This document shows positions 1-11,281 of a DNA stretch of 64,000 nt, piece after piece. The DNA comes from Rariloculus sp965263005 (GTDB lineage: Bacteria; Pseudomonadota; Gammaproteobacteria; Steroidobacterales; Rariloculaceae): NCBI RefSeq assembly GCF_965263005.1, contig NZ_OZ253579.1, positions 434,001-498,000 on the forward strand, given 5' to 3'. The notes below the pieces were generated by a model. It was not told the origin of the DNA. It ran no database searches and saw only the letters and a program-made list of their open reading frames with translations. The first letter of the stretch is position 1. The number at the start of each line of letters is the position of its first letter. The position numbers and the translations under genes were made by a program.

Positions 1-1008
1 GAGCCCGAGGGCCTGACAAGCCACGAGATCTATCCGAACGGCATCTCGACCTCGTTACCGCTCGACGTCCAGCAACAATTCGTGCGAACGATTGCAGGCT
101 TCGAGAACGCGCGCATCACGCGGGCGGGCTACGCGATCGAATACGACTTTTTCGACCCGCGTAACCTTGAGCCCACGCTCCAGACGAAGTCAGTGCGCGG
201 GCTTTATTTCGCAGGTCAGATCAACGGCACAACGGGCTATGAGGAAGCCGCAGCCCAGGGCATCCTCGCCGGCATCAATGCCGGTCTCGATGTGCTCGGC
301 CGCGCGCCATGGTTCCCGAAGCGCGACGAAGCCTATATCGGCGTGCTGATCGACGATCTCGTCACCCGCGGTACGACGGAGCCCTACCGCATGTTCACGA
401 GCCGCGCCGAGTATCGGCTGATACTGCGCGAGGACAACGCAGACGCCCGACTCACTCCCATCGGCCGCGAGCTCGGCGTCGTCGACGAGGCGCGCTGGCG
501 CGTGTTCCACGTCAAGCAGCGGCTTATCCGCTCCGAGCGCGAACGCCTTGCCGCGATTGTCGTGCGCCCGAGGGACGTCCCGCACGGGAGCCCGTTCAAC
601 CCGCTCAGCAGGGACACGAGCGCAGCGGCGTTGTTGCGCCGGCCCGAGGCGCGCTACGGGGAGATCGTTGCACTCGAACGCGTCGGCCGCACGCCAGCCG
701 TGTCCGCGCTTGACGAGGAGCAGCTCGAGCAGGTCGCGAGCGGCCTTGAAAACAGCGCGCGGTACGCAGGCTACATCGAGCGGCAGGCAGACGAGATCGA
801 ACGCCTGCGCCGTCAGGCGGCGACAGCGCTGCCGGCCGCGATCGACTATGCCGCGGTGCACGGACTGTCGAACGAGGCGCGGGAGAAGCTCGCGAGGATC
901 CGGCCCGCCAACCTCGGCCAGGCCGCACGCATCTCGGGGATCACGCCGGCCACGATATCCTTGCTGCGTATCCACCTGAAAAAACTCGAGCACAGGCAGG
1001 TCGCCTGA
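1..1008 (+). CDS. mnmG: tRNA uridine-5-carboxymethylaminomethyl modification enzyme MnmG (3' part)
   Basis: C-terminal part of MnmG (GidA), which with MnmE installs the cmnm5 group on wobble U34 of tRNAs. The reading frame is open to the first base, so the N-terminal FAD-binding part lies outside the window. Visible family blocks are EPEGLTSHEIYPNGIST at the very start, GYAIEYDFFDPR, GQINGTTGYEEAAAQG, MFTSRAEYRLILREDNAD and the C-terminal GLSNEAREKL...RISGITPATISLL. About 335 codons are seen. It runs toward mnmE; between their 3' ends is an inverted-repeat remnant at 1035-1103 that may end transcription from both sides. Confidence 0.97.
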   Translation, partial: EPEGLTSHEIYPNGISTSLPLDVQQQFVRTIAGFENARITRAGYAIEYDFFDPRNLEPTLQTKSVRGLYFAGQINGTTGYEEAAAQGILAGINAGLDVLGRAPWFPKRDEAYIGVLIDDLVTRGTTEPYRMFTSRAEYRLILREDNADARLTPIGRELGVVDEARWRVFHVKQRLIRSERERLAAIVVRPRDVPHGSPFNPLSRDTSAAALLRRPEARYGEIVALERVGRTPAVSALDEEQLEQVASGLENSARYAGYIERQADEIERLRRQAATALPAAIDYAAVHGLSNEAREKLARIRPANLGQAARISGITPATISLLRIHLKKLEHRQVA

Positions 1009-1034
1009 TTCGCGCTGAGGCAAGTGGCGTGCCG

Positions 1035-1103
1035 GGCAGCTCTTGGCAAGAGCCCGCCGCATGGGGCGGAAGACCGCCGCGCGGAGTCTTGCCCCGGGCT
1101 GCC
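1035..1103 (-). repeat. Internally deleted copy of the dispersed inverted-repeat element
   Basis: Read on the minus strand, this 69-bp stretch matches the left end of the element at 60958 (GGCAGCCCGGGGCAAGACTC, then CGCGCGGC) joined directly to its inner right part (GTCTTCCGCCCCATG, then GCGG) and right terminus (GAGCTGCC). The ends form an imperfect inverted repeat, so it can also form a hairpin between the convergent mnmG and mnmE 3' ends. It lies 4 bases beyond the mnmE TAG stop codon. Assignment rests on alignment by eye with the full copies. Confidence 0.6.
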
Positions 1104-1107
1104 AGCG

Positions 1108-2457
1108 CTATTTGCCGATGCAGAAGCTCGAGAATATCTCGCCGAGCAAGTCGTCGCTGGTCAGCTCACCGGTGAGCTCGCTGAGCGCCGTTTGCGCGCC
1201 GCGCAGCTCCTCCGCAGCGAGCTCAAGGGCGCCCGGCAGATGATCGCTGGAGCGCTGGAGCGCCGCCCGAGCCCGCTGGAGCGCTTCGAGATGGCGGCGC
1301 CGCGCGCTGAAAGTGCCCGCCTCTTCACCCGACCATCCCGCAAGCGTCTTGAGATGCTCGATGAGAAGCTCGACGCCGGCGCCGGTGAGCGCGGACAACT
1401 GGATCACGCGGCAGTGCCCGTGCTCGAACGCGTTCCCAGCTTCCGCCGTCAGATCGACCTTGTTTAGGATCAGCGTATAGGGCAGGTCCGCGGCGAGCTC
1501 GGCCGATGCGTTCGCGAACGCCGCCTGCAGGCCCGCACGAATGTCGCTGACCCACAAGGTATGGTCGGCGCGCCCAAGCTCGCGTTGGGCGCGCCGCACT
1601 CCTTCGCGCTCGACGGGATCGGCCGCCGTTCTCAAGCCGGCCGTATCGACGATGTCGATCGCAACGCCGTCGAGCGAGAGCCGCTCCCTGACGGTATCCC
1701 TCGTAGTACCGGGAACGTCGGTGACGATAGCCGCGTCATAGCCCGCGAGCCGGTTAAGCAGGCTCGACTTGCCGGCGTTCGGGGGGCCGCCGATCGCAAC
1801 GCTCAAGGCGTCGCTGAGCGCCGAGCCCCGCTTTGCCCCGGCAACGAGCGCCTCGAGATCCGATTGAATCGCCGCTAACCGCACGGCAAGCGCGTCCTGC
1901 GTCGCGAGATCGATCTCCTCGTCCGGAAAGTCGAGCCAGGCCTCGATAAGCACACGCAATTCCGTGAGCTTGGCCTGCACGGCAGCGACCTCGTCGGAGA
2001 AGCGCCCGCGCAGCGATCGCAGCGCGGCGCGCGCCGCGAGCCTCGATCGACTGTCGACCAGGTCAGCGACCGCTTCGGCCTGCGGCAGATCGAGCTTGTC
2101 GTTGAGAAATGCTCTGAGCGTAAACTCGCCGGGCTCCGCGGCGCGCGCGCCGTAGCCGTGGAGGGTTTCGAGGAGCCAGTCGCTGACCACGGGACCGCCG
2201 TGCGCGTGAAGCTCGACGACATCCTCGCCGGTGTACGAGCCCGGGCCCGGAAAGAACAACAGCAGGCCCTTGTCGATCTGCCGCCCGTCCGCGCTCCTGA
2301 ACTCGCAAAGCTCGGCGCGGCGCGGTGTCGGCTCAATACCGGTGAGCCGCTTCGCGATTGCGAGCGCCTCGTTGCCGGAGATGCGCACGATCGCGACGGC
2401 CCCGATACCGGGCGCCGTCGCAAGTGCGGCTATCGTGTGACGGCCCGCGTAGTTCAA
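1108..2457 (-). CDS. mnmE: tRNA modification GTPase MnmE
   Basis: 449 residues, normal length. MnmE is a GTPase that acts with MnmG to form cmnm5U34 in tRNA. The N-terminal tetrahydrofolate-binding domain covers about residues 1-120. The G domain has Walker A GGPPNAGKS at 223-231, switch GTTRDTVRE and NKVD. The protein ends in the diagnostic CIGK (446-449), whose Cys is essential in the family. The start is TTG at 2457, preceded by an AGAGG-like ribosome site; no in-frame ATG fits better. It is the last gene of the leftward string rpmH-rnpA-yidC-mnmE, and 190 bp separate it from yidC. Confidence 0.97.
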   Translation of the reverse strand: MNYAGRHTIAALATAPGIGAVAIVRISGNEALAIAKRLTGIEPTPRRAELCEFRSADGRQIDKGLLLFFPGPGSYTGEDVVELHAHGGPVVSDWLLETLHGYGARAAEPGEFTLRAFLNDKLDLPQAEAVADLVDSRSRLAARAALRSLRGRFSDEVAAVQAKLTELRVLIEAWLDFPDEEIDLATQDALAVRLAAIQSDLEALVAGAKRGSALSDALSVAIGGPPNAGKSSLLNRLAGYDAAIVTDVPGTTRDTVRERLSLDGVAIDIVDTAGLRTAADPVEREGVRRAQRELGRADHTLWVSDIRAGLQAAFANASAELAADLPYTLILNKVDLTAEAGNAFEHGHCRVIQLSALTGAGVELLIEHLKTLAGWSGEEAGTFSARRRHLEALQRARAALQRSSDHLPGALELAAEELRGAQTALSELTGELTSDDLLGEIFSSFCIGK

Positions 2458-2617
2458 CGATGGCCTCTCGCGTCGCTCAATCGAGTTCGACAGTTAAAGA
2501 GATCCGCGCGGGCGAGCACTTCCCGCTGATACCGCCGAACGCCGCCCCCCCTTCCCCGGTGGCGATCGGCGGACGACATCGGAAGCGCTGTTTCACTGCG
2601 CTTGAGCACGGCGTGGC

Positions 2618-2645
2618 ACGGGCAGCGCCCGGCAAAGCCGCGCCT
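2618..2645 (+). repeat. Possible fragment of the dispersed inverted-repeat element
   Basis: Just beyond the yidC stop codon, the stretch GGCAGCGCCCGGCAAAGCC followed by GCGC resembles the left terminus of the element at 60958-60980. No partner right end is recognisable, so this may be a decayed half copy or chance similarity in GC-rich DNA. Confidence 0.3.
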
Positions 2646-2647
2646 TC

Positions 2648-4306
2648 TCAAGCCTCCGTCGGCTTATTCTCGCGCGAGACGACGGTGTTGATCCGCCACT
2701 GCTGGAGCATCGAAAGCAGCGTGTTCGTGAGCCAGTAAAGAACGAGCCCCGCGGGAAAGAACGCGAAGAGCACTGTGAATATGAGCGGCATGAGCTGCAT
2801 GACCCTCGCCTGCATCGGGTCGGGAGGCGCAGGATTCAGTCTCGTTTGCAACAGCATCGCGGCACCCATGAGCAGCGGCAGCACGAAGAACGGATCGCGG
2901 ACCGAAAGATCGTTGATCCACAGCATGAACGGCGCCTGCCGCATCTCTACGCTCTCGATCAATACCCAGTAAAACGCCAGAAAGAACGGCATCTGGACCA
3001 GCAGCGGCAGGCAGCCCGCGGCCGGATTGACTTTCTCGCGCTTGTACAGCTCCATCATCGCCTGGCTCAATGCCTGGCGGTCGTCCTTGAACCGTTCCTG
3101 CAGCGCCTTCATACGCGGCGCAAGCTTGCGCATCTTGGCCATCGACCGCCCGCTCGTGGCCGTGAGCTTGTAGAAGACGAGCTTGATCAGGATCGTAACG
3201 ACGATGATCGCGACCCCCCAGTTCGCAACCCAGTCGTAGACTCGCGACAACAGCCAGAACAGCGGTTGCGCGAGTATGGTGAACAGACCGTAGTCGACGG
3301 TCAACTCGAGGTCCTCGGCCGTTTCGCTGAGCTGGTCCTGGAGCTTCGGGCCAACGAAGAGCTGCGCGGAGTACTGAAGCCGCCCTCCCGCCGGGACGTC
3401 CTTGAGCGCGCTGACCGCCGTCAGGACATACTCGCCACCACTCGTTTCGGCATCGTATTGCGTTTCCTCGTCCGGCGGCGGCACGACCGCAGCGAGGAAA
3501 TGGTGCTGAATGCCGGAAAGCCAGCCTTTGGTCACCGTCTGAGACACGGGCTCGTCCTCGAGATCTTCGAAATCGAGGGTCTCGTATGCAGCCCCGTCAT
3601 ACAGGACCGGCCCCATGAAGGAATAGGAATCAACCGAAGTGAACGAGCGCCCGAGCGGCCGGTGCACACGTCGCATTCGCGTGTAGGCGACGCCTTGCCA
3701 AGCGTTATCGCTGCCGTTCTCAAGCACAATGTCGAGACCGATACGATATGCGCCGCGCCTGAAAGTGTAGATTTTGCTCGCGCTGACCGGTCCTTCCGCG
3801 ACCCAATCCAGGGTGACGACGAGCTCGTCGCCTGAAAGCACGTATTCGGACGCCGCGCTCCGGAACGGCGCGAGATGATTCGGTTCGGGGCCGCCCTCGG
3901 CGGCGCGCATTCCGGTCTGAAACACCCACCGGTTCTCGGCACTGAAGTCGAGCAGCCGCACGGGAATGTCTGGCCGGTCCTTGTCGACGGGATAGGCAGG
4001 CAGATCGGCGCGGACGAGGTCACCGCCGGTCGTGTCTATGAGCACATCGAGAACGTCGGTCCGAACACGCACGGCCGACGACCGAGTCTCACGCGTCTCG
4101 GCCGCAACCTCGGGAGGCGCATCCGCGGGCGCAAGCGCCGGTAGATCCCCTTCCGCAACCGGGTTGATTTGCGGGAGCGTCTCGACTGACCCGCCCGGCG
4201 GACTTTGCGGCTCAGTCTCGGACGAGTAGTCGTCGACCCACTGACTATAGCTTAGCCACAGCGTCCCGAGCACCGCGAACCAGAGAATCAGACGTATGTT
4301 ATCCAT
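2648..4306 (-). CDS. yidC: Membrane protein insertase YidC
   Basis: 552 residues. YidC inserts and folds inner-membrane proteins, alone or with SecYEG. An N-terminal membrane anchor (about residues 5-22) is followed by a large periplasmic domain (about 60-345, including GGDLVRADLPAYP and the KGWLSGIQHHFLAAVVP block) and the conserved five-helix insertase core from about 350 (FTILAQPLFWLL, MKALQERFKDDRQALSQAMMELYK, NPAAGCLPLLVQMPFFLAFYWVL, NTLLSMLQQW). The start ATG at 4306 overlaps the 3' end of rnpA by 8 bp. yidD, which lies between rnpA and yidC in many bacteria, is absent here. Confidence 0.97.
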   Translation of the reverse strand: MDNIRLILWFAVLGTLWLSYSQWVDDYSSETEPQSPPGGSVETLPQINPVAEGDLPALAPADAPPEVAAETRETRSSAVRVRTDVLDVLIDTTGGDLVRADLPAYPVDKDRPDIPVRLLDFSAENRWVFQTGMRAAEGGPEPNHLAPFRSAASEYVLSGDELVVTLDWVAEGPVSASKIYTFRRGAYRIGLDIVLENGSDNAWQGVAYTRMRRVHRPLGRSFTSVDSYSFMGPVLYDGAAYETLDFEDLEDEPVSQTVTKGWLSGIQHHFLAAVVPPPDEETQYDAETSGGEYVLTAVSALKDVPAGGRLQYSAQLFVGPKLQDQLSETAEDLELTVDYGLFTILAQPLFWLLSRVYDWVANWGVAIIVVTILIKLVFYKLTATSGRSMAKMRKLAPRMKALQERFKDDRQALSQAMMELYKREKVNPAAGCLPLLVQMPFFLAFYWVLIESVEMRQAPFMLWINDLSVRDPFFVLPLLMGAAMLLQTRLNPAPPDPMQARVMQLMPLIFTVLFAFFPAGLVLYWLTNTLLSMLQQWRINTVVSRENKPTEA

Positions 4307-4664
4307 CGTTCTCGCTGCCGGCTCGCCTTCTCAGGCGGTCGAAGTGTCCATCCAGGCTTTCTCTCAACACCGCCTTCGCTGCGCTCACCGCGTCGCGTTT
4401 CCCAACGACCACGAAATCCCAGCTCGGCAAGTTGCTTTGCATGCGAAAAGATTCCCTGGCCAAACGTTTCAGTCTATTCCGATCGACGGCTCTTTTTGCG
4501 GCCCGCCGTGAAACAGTCAGGCCGAGTCGGGCTGCGGGCGCCTCGCCGGGCCGCGCGAGCACGGTGAAGTAGCGGTCAGCGGATCGTACTGGATTGGCAA
4601 ATACCCTGCCGAATTGTCGAGACTGGCTTAAGCGTCTGCTTGCCGGTAAAGCTGCGTCGGTCAA
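4299..4664 (-). CDS. rnpA: Ribonuclease P protein component RnpA (core start given)
   Basis: Protein subunit of RNase P, which trims the 5' leader of pre-tRNAs. The family core is clear: SQSRQFGRVF, LGLTVSRRAAKRAVDRNRLKR (the RNR RNA-binding signature) and WDFVVVGKRDA. The start is ambiguous. TTG at 4664 gives 121 residues, the usual length, but has a poor ribosome site. The same frame stays open upstream through the whole of rpmH to a TTG at 4847 (182 residues), and that codon has an AGGA three bases before it. A long, rpmH-overlapping RnpA is known in Thermus. The 3' end overlaps yidC by 8 bp. Confidence 0.9.
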   Translation of the reverse strand: MTDAALPASRRLSQSRQFGRVFANPVRSADRYFTVLARPGEAPAARLGLTVSRRAAKRAVDRNRLKRLARESFRMQSNLPSWDFVVVGKRDAVSAAKAVLRESLDGHFDRLRRRAGSENDG

Positions 4665-4696
4665 CGGCGGCAGGTTCGGGGCGCCCGATGCCGGAC

Positions 4697-4831
4697 TTAC
4701 GGCGTGAGACGAGCGCGACCCTTCGCGCGACGCCTGCTCAATACCTTGCGCCCGGCTCGCGTCGCCATGCGCGCCCTGAAACCATGCGTCCGGTTGCGCC
4801 GAAGATTGCTCGGTTGAAACGTTCTTTTCAT
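4697..4831 (-). CDS. rpmH: 50S ribosomal protein L34
   Basis: A 44-codon gene: it begins MKRTFQPSNLRRNRTHGF, continues with RARMATRAGRKVL and ends RRRAKGRARLTP before TAA. This is the complete, canonical L34 of the large ribosomal subunit. ATG at 4831 and TAA at 4697-4699. It lies in the usual place between dnaA (divergent) and rnpA, in a different frame from rnpA. No strong ribosome site is visible directly before its ATG; the nearest AGGA is about 20 bases upstream and is better placed for the TTG at 4847 in the rnpA frame. Confidence 0.97.
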   Translation of the reverse strand: MKRTFQPSNLRRNRTHGFRARMATRAGRKVLSRRRAKGRARLTP

Positions 4832-4861
4832 CGCGGATTCGGCCCAACTATCCTAAAGACG

Positions 4862-5127
4862 TAATAAAAACAACTAGATACGCCCATCTCGGCAACCCAT
4901 AACTGTACGCACGACAGCTCCGGGTGTCAATAGCCGGAGTCGATATCGCGGGAGTTGATTTCACTGCTGGTATGGCGGATTGTATGCAACGCATCGTGAG
5001 GAGGCACAGCGGCGCGGGCTGGCCTGGTCGAGCAGCGAACATACCTGTGGATAACCGGGGGCGGCTCGTATTAGACTCGTGGTTCCTCCGGATAACAACT
5101 CAAGCACCAACGGCGGAGCACAGTACT
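4862..5127. other. rpmH-dnaA intergenic region, candidate oriC
   Basis: A 266-bp gap between divergent rpmH and dnaA, the classical oriC position in pseudomonads and relatives. It holds one perfect DnaA box (5046-5054), an AT-rich edge near rpmH (4860-4880) and a 15-bp direct repeat (GGAGTCGATATC at 4936, GGAGTTGATTTC at 4951). Only one consensus DnaA box is evident, so a second origin segment may lie in the AT-rich dnaA-dnaN gap. Gene polarity switches here, consistent with an origin. Confidence 0.5.
5046..5054 (-). promoter_or_regulatory. DnaA box (TTATCCACA on minus strand)
   Basis: TGTGGATAA on the plus strand is an exact match to the high-affinity DnaA box TTATCCACA. It lies 73 bp before the proposed dnaA start, suited both to origin recognition and to dnaA autorepression. 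Confidence 0.75.
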
Positions 5128-6450
5128 TTGGCAGAGAACGCCGCGCCCGAATTGTCGCTATGGACCAGATGCCTGCGTGTTCTTGAGGGTGAGTTGTCCG
5201 AGCAGCAGTTCAACACATGGATACGGCCTCTTCAGGCAATCGAGGACAGCTATGGCTTGAGACTGCTCGCGCCGAACCATTTCGTGGTCGATTGGGTCAC
5301 GCGCCATTGCGTGGAGAAAATCGAGCAATGCTGCAACGGCGTTAGCGTTGCGCTTGAGGTTGGCAGCCGCGAAAGCCTCGCGACGCAAGCCGCGGATGAA
5401 AGCGACCAAGGCCCGTCACGCCCGGCAATGAACAGCCGGCTCAACCCCGTCTTCACGTTCGAGAACTTCGTTGAAGGGAAGAGCAACCAGTTGGCCCGCG
5501 CGGCGGCTCACCGAGTCGGGCTGAATCCGGGCCACGCCTATAATCCGCTTTTCCTGTACGGCGGCGTCGGCCTCGGCAAGACGCACCTGATGCATGCAGT
5601 CGGCAATATGATCCTGAAGCGCAAGCCGAGCGCCAAGGTCGCATATATCCACTCCGAGCGTTTCGTCAGCGAAATGGTTCGCGGCTTGCAGTACAACGCG
5701 ATCGCCAAGTTCAAGCTCACCTATCGCAGTCTGGATGCGCTGTTGATCGATGACATCCAGTTCTTTGCCGGCAAGGATCACTCACAGGAAGAATTTTTCC
5801 ATACCTACAATGCGCTGCTCGAGGATCAACGTCAGGTTGTCCTGACCTGCGACCGCTATCCGAAAGATGTCGACCGCCTCGACGAGCGCCTGAAGTCGCG
5901 GTTCGGATCAGGCCTGACGGTTTCGATCGAGCCGCCCGAACTCGAGACGAGCGTCGCGATCCTAATGAGCAAGGCGTCCGCAGCGGGCGAGGAGTTGCCC
6001 GAAGAAGTAGCGTTTTTCATGGCGCAGCGCATTCGTTCGAACATTCGCGAGCTCGAGGGCGCACTGAAAACAGTTATCGCTACGGCACACTTGACGGGTA
6101 ACGAGATCACGCTCGACTTTGCGAAGGATGCACTGCGTGATCTGCTCGCACTGCACGACAAGCTCATCACGATCGACAACATCCAGAAGACCGTCGCCGA
6201 GTACTTCAAGATTCGCGTCGCCGATTTGCTGTCGAAGCGCCGCAACCGATCCGTCGCGCGGCCTCGCCAGATCGCGATGGCGTTGGCCAAGGAGTTGACG
6301 CGGCACAGCCTTCCCGAGATCGGCGACGCCTTCGGCGGGCGCGATCATACGACCGTGCTCCATGCCTGCCGCCGCATCAAGGCATTGCGTGAGACGGAAA
6401 CGCGCGTTGACGAGGACTACAACAACTTGTTCAGAACCCTGACAAATTGA
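5128..6450 (+). CDS. dnaA: Chromosomal replication initiator protein DnaA
   Basis: DnaA binds DnaA boxes at oriC and melts the origin. I start it at TTG 5128, which has GGAG nine bases upstream (5115-5118) and gives 440 residues beginning MAENAAPELSLWTRCL, aligning with the usual DnaA N-terminus. The frame is open further upstream, but that part crosses the DnaA box and resembles nothing. Domain I ends near WIRPLQA. AAA+ domain: Walker A GGVGLGKT at about 145-152, Walker B DDIQFF near 208. The DNA-binding signature DHTTVLHACRRI lies near 405-417. dnaN follows after a 189-bp gap. Confidence 0.96.
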   Translation: MAENAAPELSLWTRCLRVLEGELSEQQFNTWIRPLQAIEDSYGLRLLAPNHFVVDWVTRHCVEKIEQCCNGVSVALEVGSRESLATQAADESDQGPSRPAMNSRLNPVFTFENFVEGKSNQLARAAAHRVGLNPGHAYNPLFLYGGVGLGKTHLMHAVGNMILKRKPSAKVAYIHSERFVSEMVRGLQYNAIAKFKLTYRSLDALLIDDIQFFAGKDHSQEEFFHTYNALLEDQRQVVLTCDRYPKDVDRLDERLKSRFGSGLTVSIEPPELETSVAILMSKASAAGEELPEEVAFFMAQRIRSNIRELEGALKTVIATAHLTGNEITLDFAKDALRDLLALHDKLITIDNIQKTVAEYFKIRVADLLSKRRNRSVARPRQIAMALAKELTRHSLPEIGDAFGGRDHTTVLHACRRIKALRETETRVDEDYNNLFRTLTN

Positions 6451-6639
6451 TGGGAACAAGCTCTTGACAACTGTCGCCACCCGATTCATGCACAGCGGCT
6501 ACACAGCTAAACAGCGCTTCTTGCACCGGAAAATATTTTGGTAAGCAGTTAATTTTATTATGTATTTTTTCCTTACTAACTGTTTGCCGGAGGTTAATAA
6601 TCACCATTACCATTCGACTTTATATAGGTAATTCAAACA
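6451..6639. other. AT-rich dnaA-dnaN intergenic region
   Basis: 189 bp, clearly richer in A/T than its surroundings, especially 6525-6630 with TTTTATTATG and a TTTATATAGG just before dnaN. It could contain the dnaN promoter and possibly an unwinding element of a bipartite origin. A TTGACA occurs at 6464-6469 but has no good -10 at normal spacing. No consensus DnaA box is seen in it. Confidence 0.4.
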
Positions 6640-7734
6640 ATGAAGTTTAGTGCACCGAGGGAAGCTCTTCTGAAGCTTCTGCAAGCCGTCGTCGGCGTAG
6701 TGGAGCGCCGTTCAACCATGCCAATCCTCAGCAACGTGCTGCTTCGGGTTGCCGACGGCAAGCTCAGCGTCACGGCAACTGACCTTGAGGTTGAATTGGT
6801 TGCCGGCGCTGCCGTGGATGAGAAGGCAAGCGGCGAGATCACGGTACCAGGCCGCAAGTTTCACGACATCTGCCGGCTGTTGCCCGAAGGGACAGTCGTA
6901 GATGCCGCTCTTAGCGGAAACCGCATGGTGATCAAGGGGGGACGCGGCCGTTACACACTGGCAACACTGAGTGCCGCGGATTTTCCCATCGTCGAGGAAA
7001 TCGACGCCCAGGTGACCTTGCGCATGCCGCAACAGGATTTGCAGGCACTGTTGCATAGAACGCAGTTCTCGATGGCTCAGCAGGATGTGCGCTATTACCT
7101 GAATGGCCTGTTGCTCGAAACTGGAGCTGAGCGTTTGCGCGCCGTTGCGACCGATGGTCATCGTCTCGCGTTATCGGAGACGGCGTTAAGCGATGCGGTG
7201 GCGCACCAGCAGGTGATCGTGCCCCGTAAGGGCATCCTCGAACTCAACCGCCTGCTCGGCACCGAGGGCGAGCTGCTCATGATGATCGGCGCGAAGCACG
7301 TGCGCATCGAGTACGACGGTCTCAGGATGACGTCAACGCTCATCGACGGTCGCTTTCCCGACTACACGCGCGTGATTCCGGAAGATCCTGCGAATTCGGT
7401 GCTGGCGGATCGGGAACTGCTCCGCAACGCGTTGCAGAGAGCCGCCGTTTTGGCAAACGACAAACTGCGCGGCGTTCGGCTTGAGCTTGATCGGAACAGC
7501 ATCGTCATTTATGCGAACAATCCTGAGCAGGAGGAAGCCATAGAGACCCTTGAAGTCGAGTACGAAGGCGATGCGATGGAGGTCGGCTTCAACGTCAACT
7601 ACCTGCTTGACGCCCTCGGCGTCGTTGAGAGCGACGTGGTTCAGCTCGGCTTGACTGACGGCGATTCGAGCTGTCTGATCACCCCGCGGGATAACATTGC
7701 GGCCAAGTACGTAGTGATGCCGATGCGGTTGTGA
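6640..7734 (+). CDS. dnaN: DNA polymerase III beta subunit (sliding clamp)
   Basis: 364 residues, within a few of the usual 366. The protein forms the dimeric ring that tethers polymerase III and other repair and replication partners to DNA. The N-terminus MKFSAPREALLKLLQAVVGVVERRST, read as short family blocks, and the C-terminal block YVVMPMRL are typical. The hydrophobic cleft region SNVLLRVADGKLSVTATDLE is intact. recF starts 34 bp downstream, so dnaN, recF and probably gyrB are cotranscribed. Confidence 0.97.
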   Translation: MKFSAPREALLKLLQAVVGVVERRSTMPILSNVLLRVADGKLSVTATDLEVELVAGAAVDEKASGEITVPGRKFHDICRLLPEGTVVDAALSGNRMVIKGGRGRYTLATLSAADFPIVEEIDAQVTLRMPQQDLQALLHRTQFSMAQQDVRYYLNGLLLETGAERLRAVATDGHRLALSETALSDAVAHQQVIVPRKGILELNRLLGTEGELLMMIGAKHVRIEYDGLRMTSTLIDGRFPDYTRVIPEDPANSVLADRELLRNALQRAAVLANDKLRGVRLELDRNSIVIYANNPEQEEAIETLEVEYEGDAMEVGFNVNYLLDALGVVESDVVQLGLTDGDSSCLITPRDNIAAKYVVMPMRL

Positions 7735-7768
7735 ACGGCCGCGGCGCTACCAAAGAGACGCGCTGAGC

Positions 7769-8836
7769 GTGCCGCTCGAGCGGCTGCAGATCGACTCGGT
7801 TCGTTGTCTGCAGGCAGTCGACGTTGAGCTCGATCCCCGCCGGAACTACCTGTTCGGCCTGAACGGCGCCGGGAAGACGAGTTTCTTGGAGAGTATCTTT
7901 CTGCTTGGCCGCGGGCGCTCTTTTCGGACGCGCCAGACGGCGCGCCTGGTGCGGCGCGGTTCGGACGGCCTCACGGTCTACGGCGAAGTGCGCTCAAGCG
8001 GCCGGCGGCGTCGGATCGGTGTCTCGCTCGGCGGCGGCGAGCTCAAGATCAGGATCGACGGAGAGGCATCGCTTGGCATGTCGCAGCTTGCCGAAGTCAT
8101 GGCCGTGCACGTCATGGGCTCGAAACTCCATCGCCTGATCGAGGCTGGTCCGAGCGAGCGGCGCCGCTATGTCGATGGTGGCGTGTTTCACGTGGAACAC
8201 GGTTATCTCGAAATCTGGCGTCACTACCGCCGGGTGCTGGGTCAGAGGAATGCAGCGCTGAAGCGCGGTTTGAGCGGTGCGCCTCTGGCGGTCTGGACAC
8301 GGCCCGTGCTCGCCGCGGCAGAGGCGGTCCATGCAGCCCGACAGCGCTACACTGAGGAGCTTTCGGCGCTGGTCGAGCAGGTCGGCGGACGATTACTGGA
8401 TCGCCCGCTCAGAATTGTCTATCGGCCGGGGTGGCGGCAGGGAGTTAGTCTGGAGCAGGCGCTTCGGGAATCGCTTGAGCGGGATACGCGCACGGGCTTC
8501 ACGCAAGTCGGTCCCCACCGCGCGGACGTGGATATCCGCATGGACGCGGGCAGTGTGCGTGACCACGCATCGCGCGGGCAGCAGAAGCTCATTGCCGCGG
8601 CACTCGTGCTCGCGCAAGTACGGCTGTTCGGGCAGCGCACCGGTCGCGGCGGGCTGCTGCTCGTCGACGATCCCGCTGCCGAGCTCGATGCAGAGTCGCT
8701 CGCCAGGCTCATGGCCGAGTTGGAGACGCTGGCGACTCAACTCTTTTTGACGGGCCTGAGCGATCAGGCGCTCAGGCCGCGCAAGGGCTTTCCGGTGTTC
8801 CACGTGGAACGGGGCCAGGTCGAAGCAGTGGTATAA
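7769..8836 (+). CDS. recF: DNA replication and repair protein RecF
   Basis: 355 residues. RecF is an SMC-like ATPase that helps load RecA at single-strand gaps. Walker A GLNGAGKTS lies at residues 30-38. The C-terminal half has the ABC-type signature and Walker B (ASRGQQKLIAAALVLAQ, then LLLVDDPAAELD). Start codon GTG at 7769. It lies in the canonical dnaN-recF-gyrB order; gyrB begins 30 bp downstream. Confidence 0.95.
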   Translation: MPLERLQIDSVRCLQAVDVELDPRRNYLFGLNGAGKTSFLESIFLLGRGRSFRTRQTARLVRRGSDGLTVYGEVRSSGRRRRIGVSLGGGELKIRIDGEASLGMSQLAEVMAVHVMGSKLHRLIEAGPSERRRYVDGGVFHVEHGYLEIWRHYRRVLGQRNAALKRGLSGAPLAVWTRPVLAAAEAVHAARQRYTEELSALVEQVGGRLLDRPLRIVYRPGWRQGVSLEQALRESLERDTRTGFTQVGPHRADVDIRMDAGSVRDHASRGQQKLIAAALVLAQVRLFGQRTGRGGLLLVDDPAAELDAESLARLMAELETLATQLFLTGLSDQALRPRKGFPVFHVERGQVEAVV

Positions 8837-8866
8837 TTCGCAGGTCTTTTCGCAGCGCGGTTCAGC

Positions 8867-11269
<2,403 letters not shown>

Positions 11270-11281
<12 letters not shown>

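Noticed and set aside
2614..2629. Sigma54-like sequence TGGCACGGGCAGCGC
   Set aside because: Spacing fits, but there is no plus-strand gene downstream and it overlaps a probable repeat fragment.
4924..5127. Upstream open extension of the dnaA frame
   Set aside because: It has no likeness to DnaA, crosses a perfect DnaA box, and a TTG at 5128 with GGAG at proper spacing gives the normal N-terminus.
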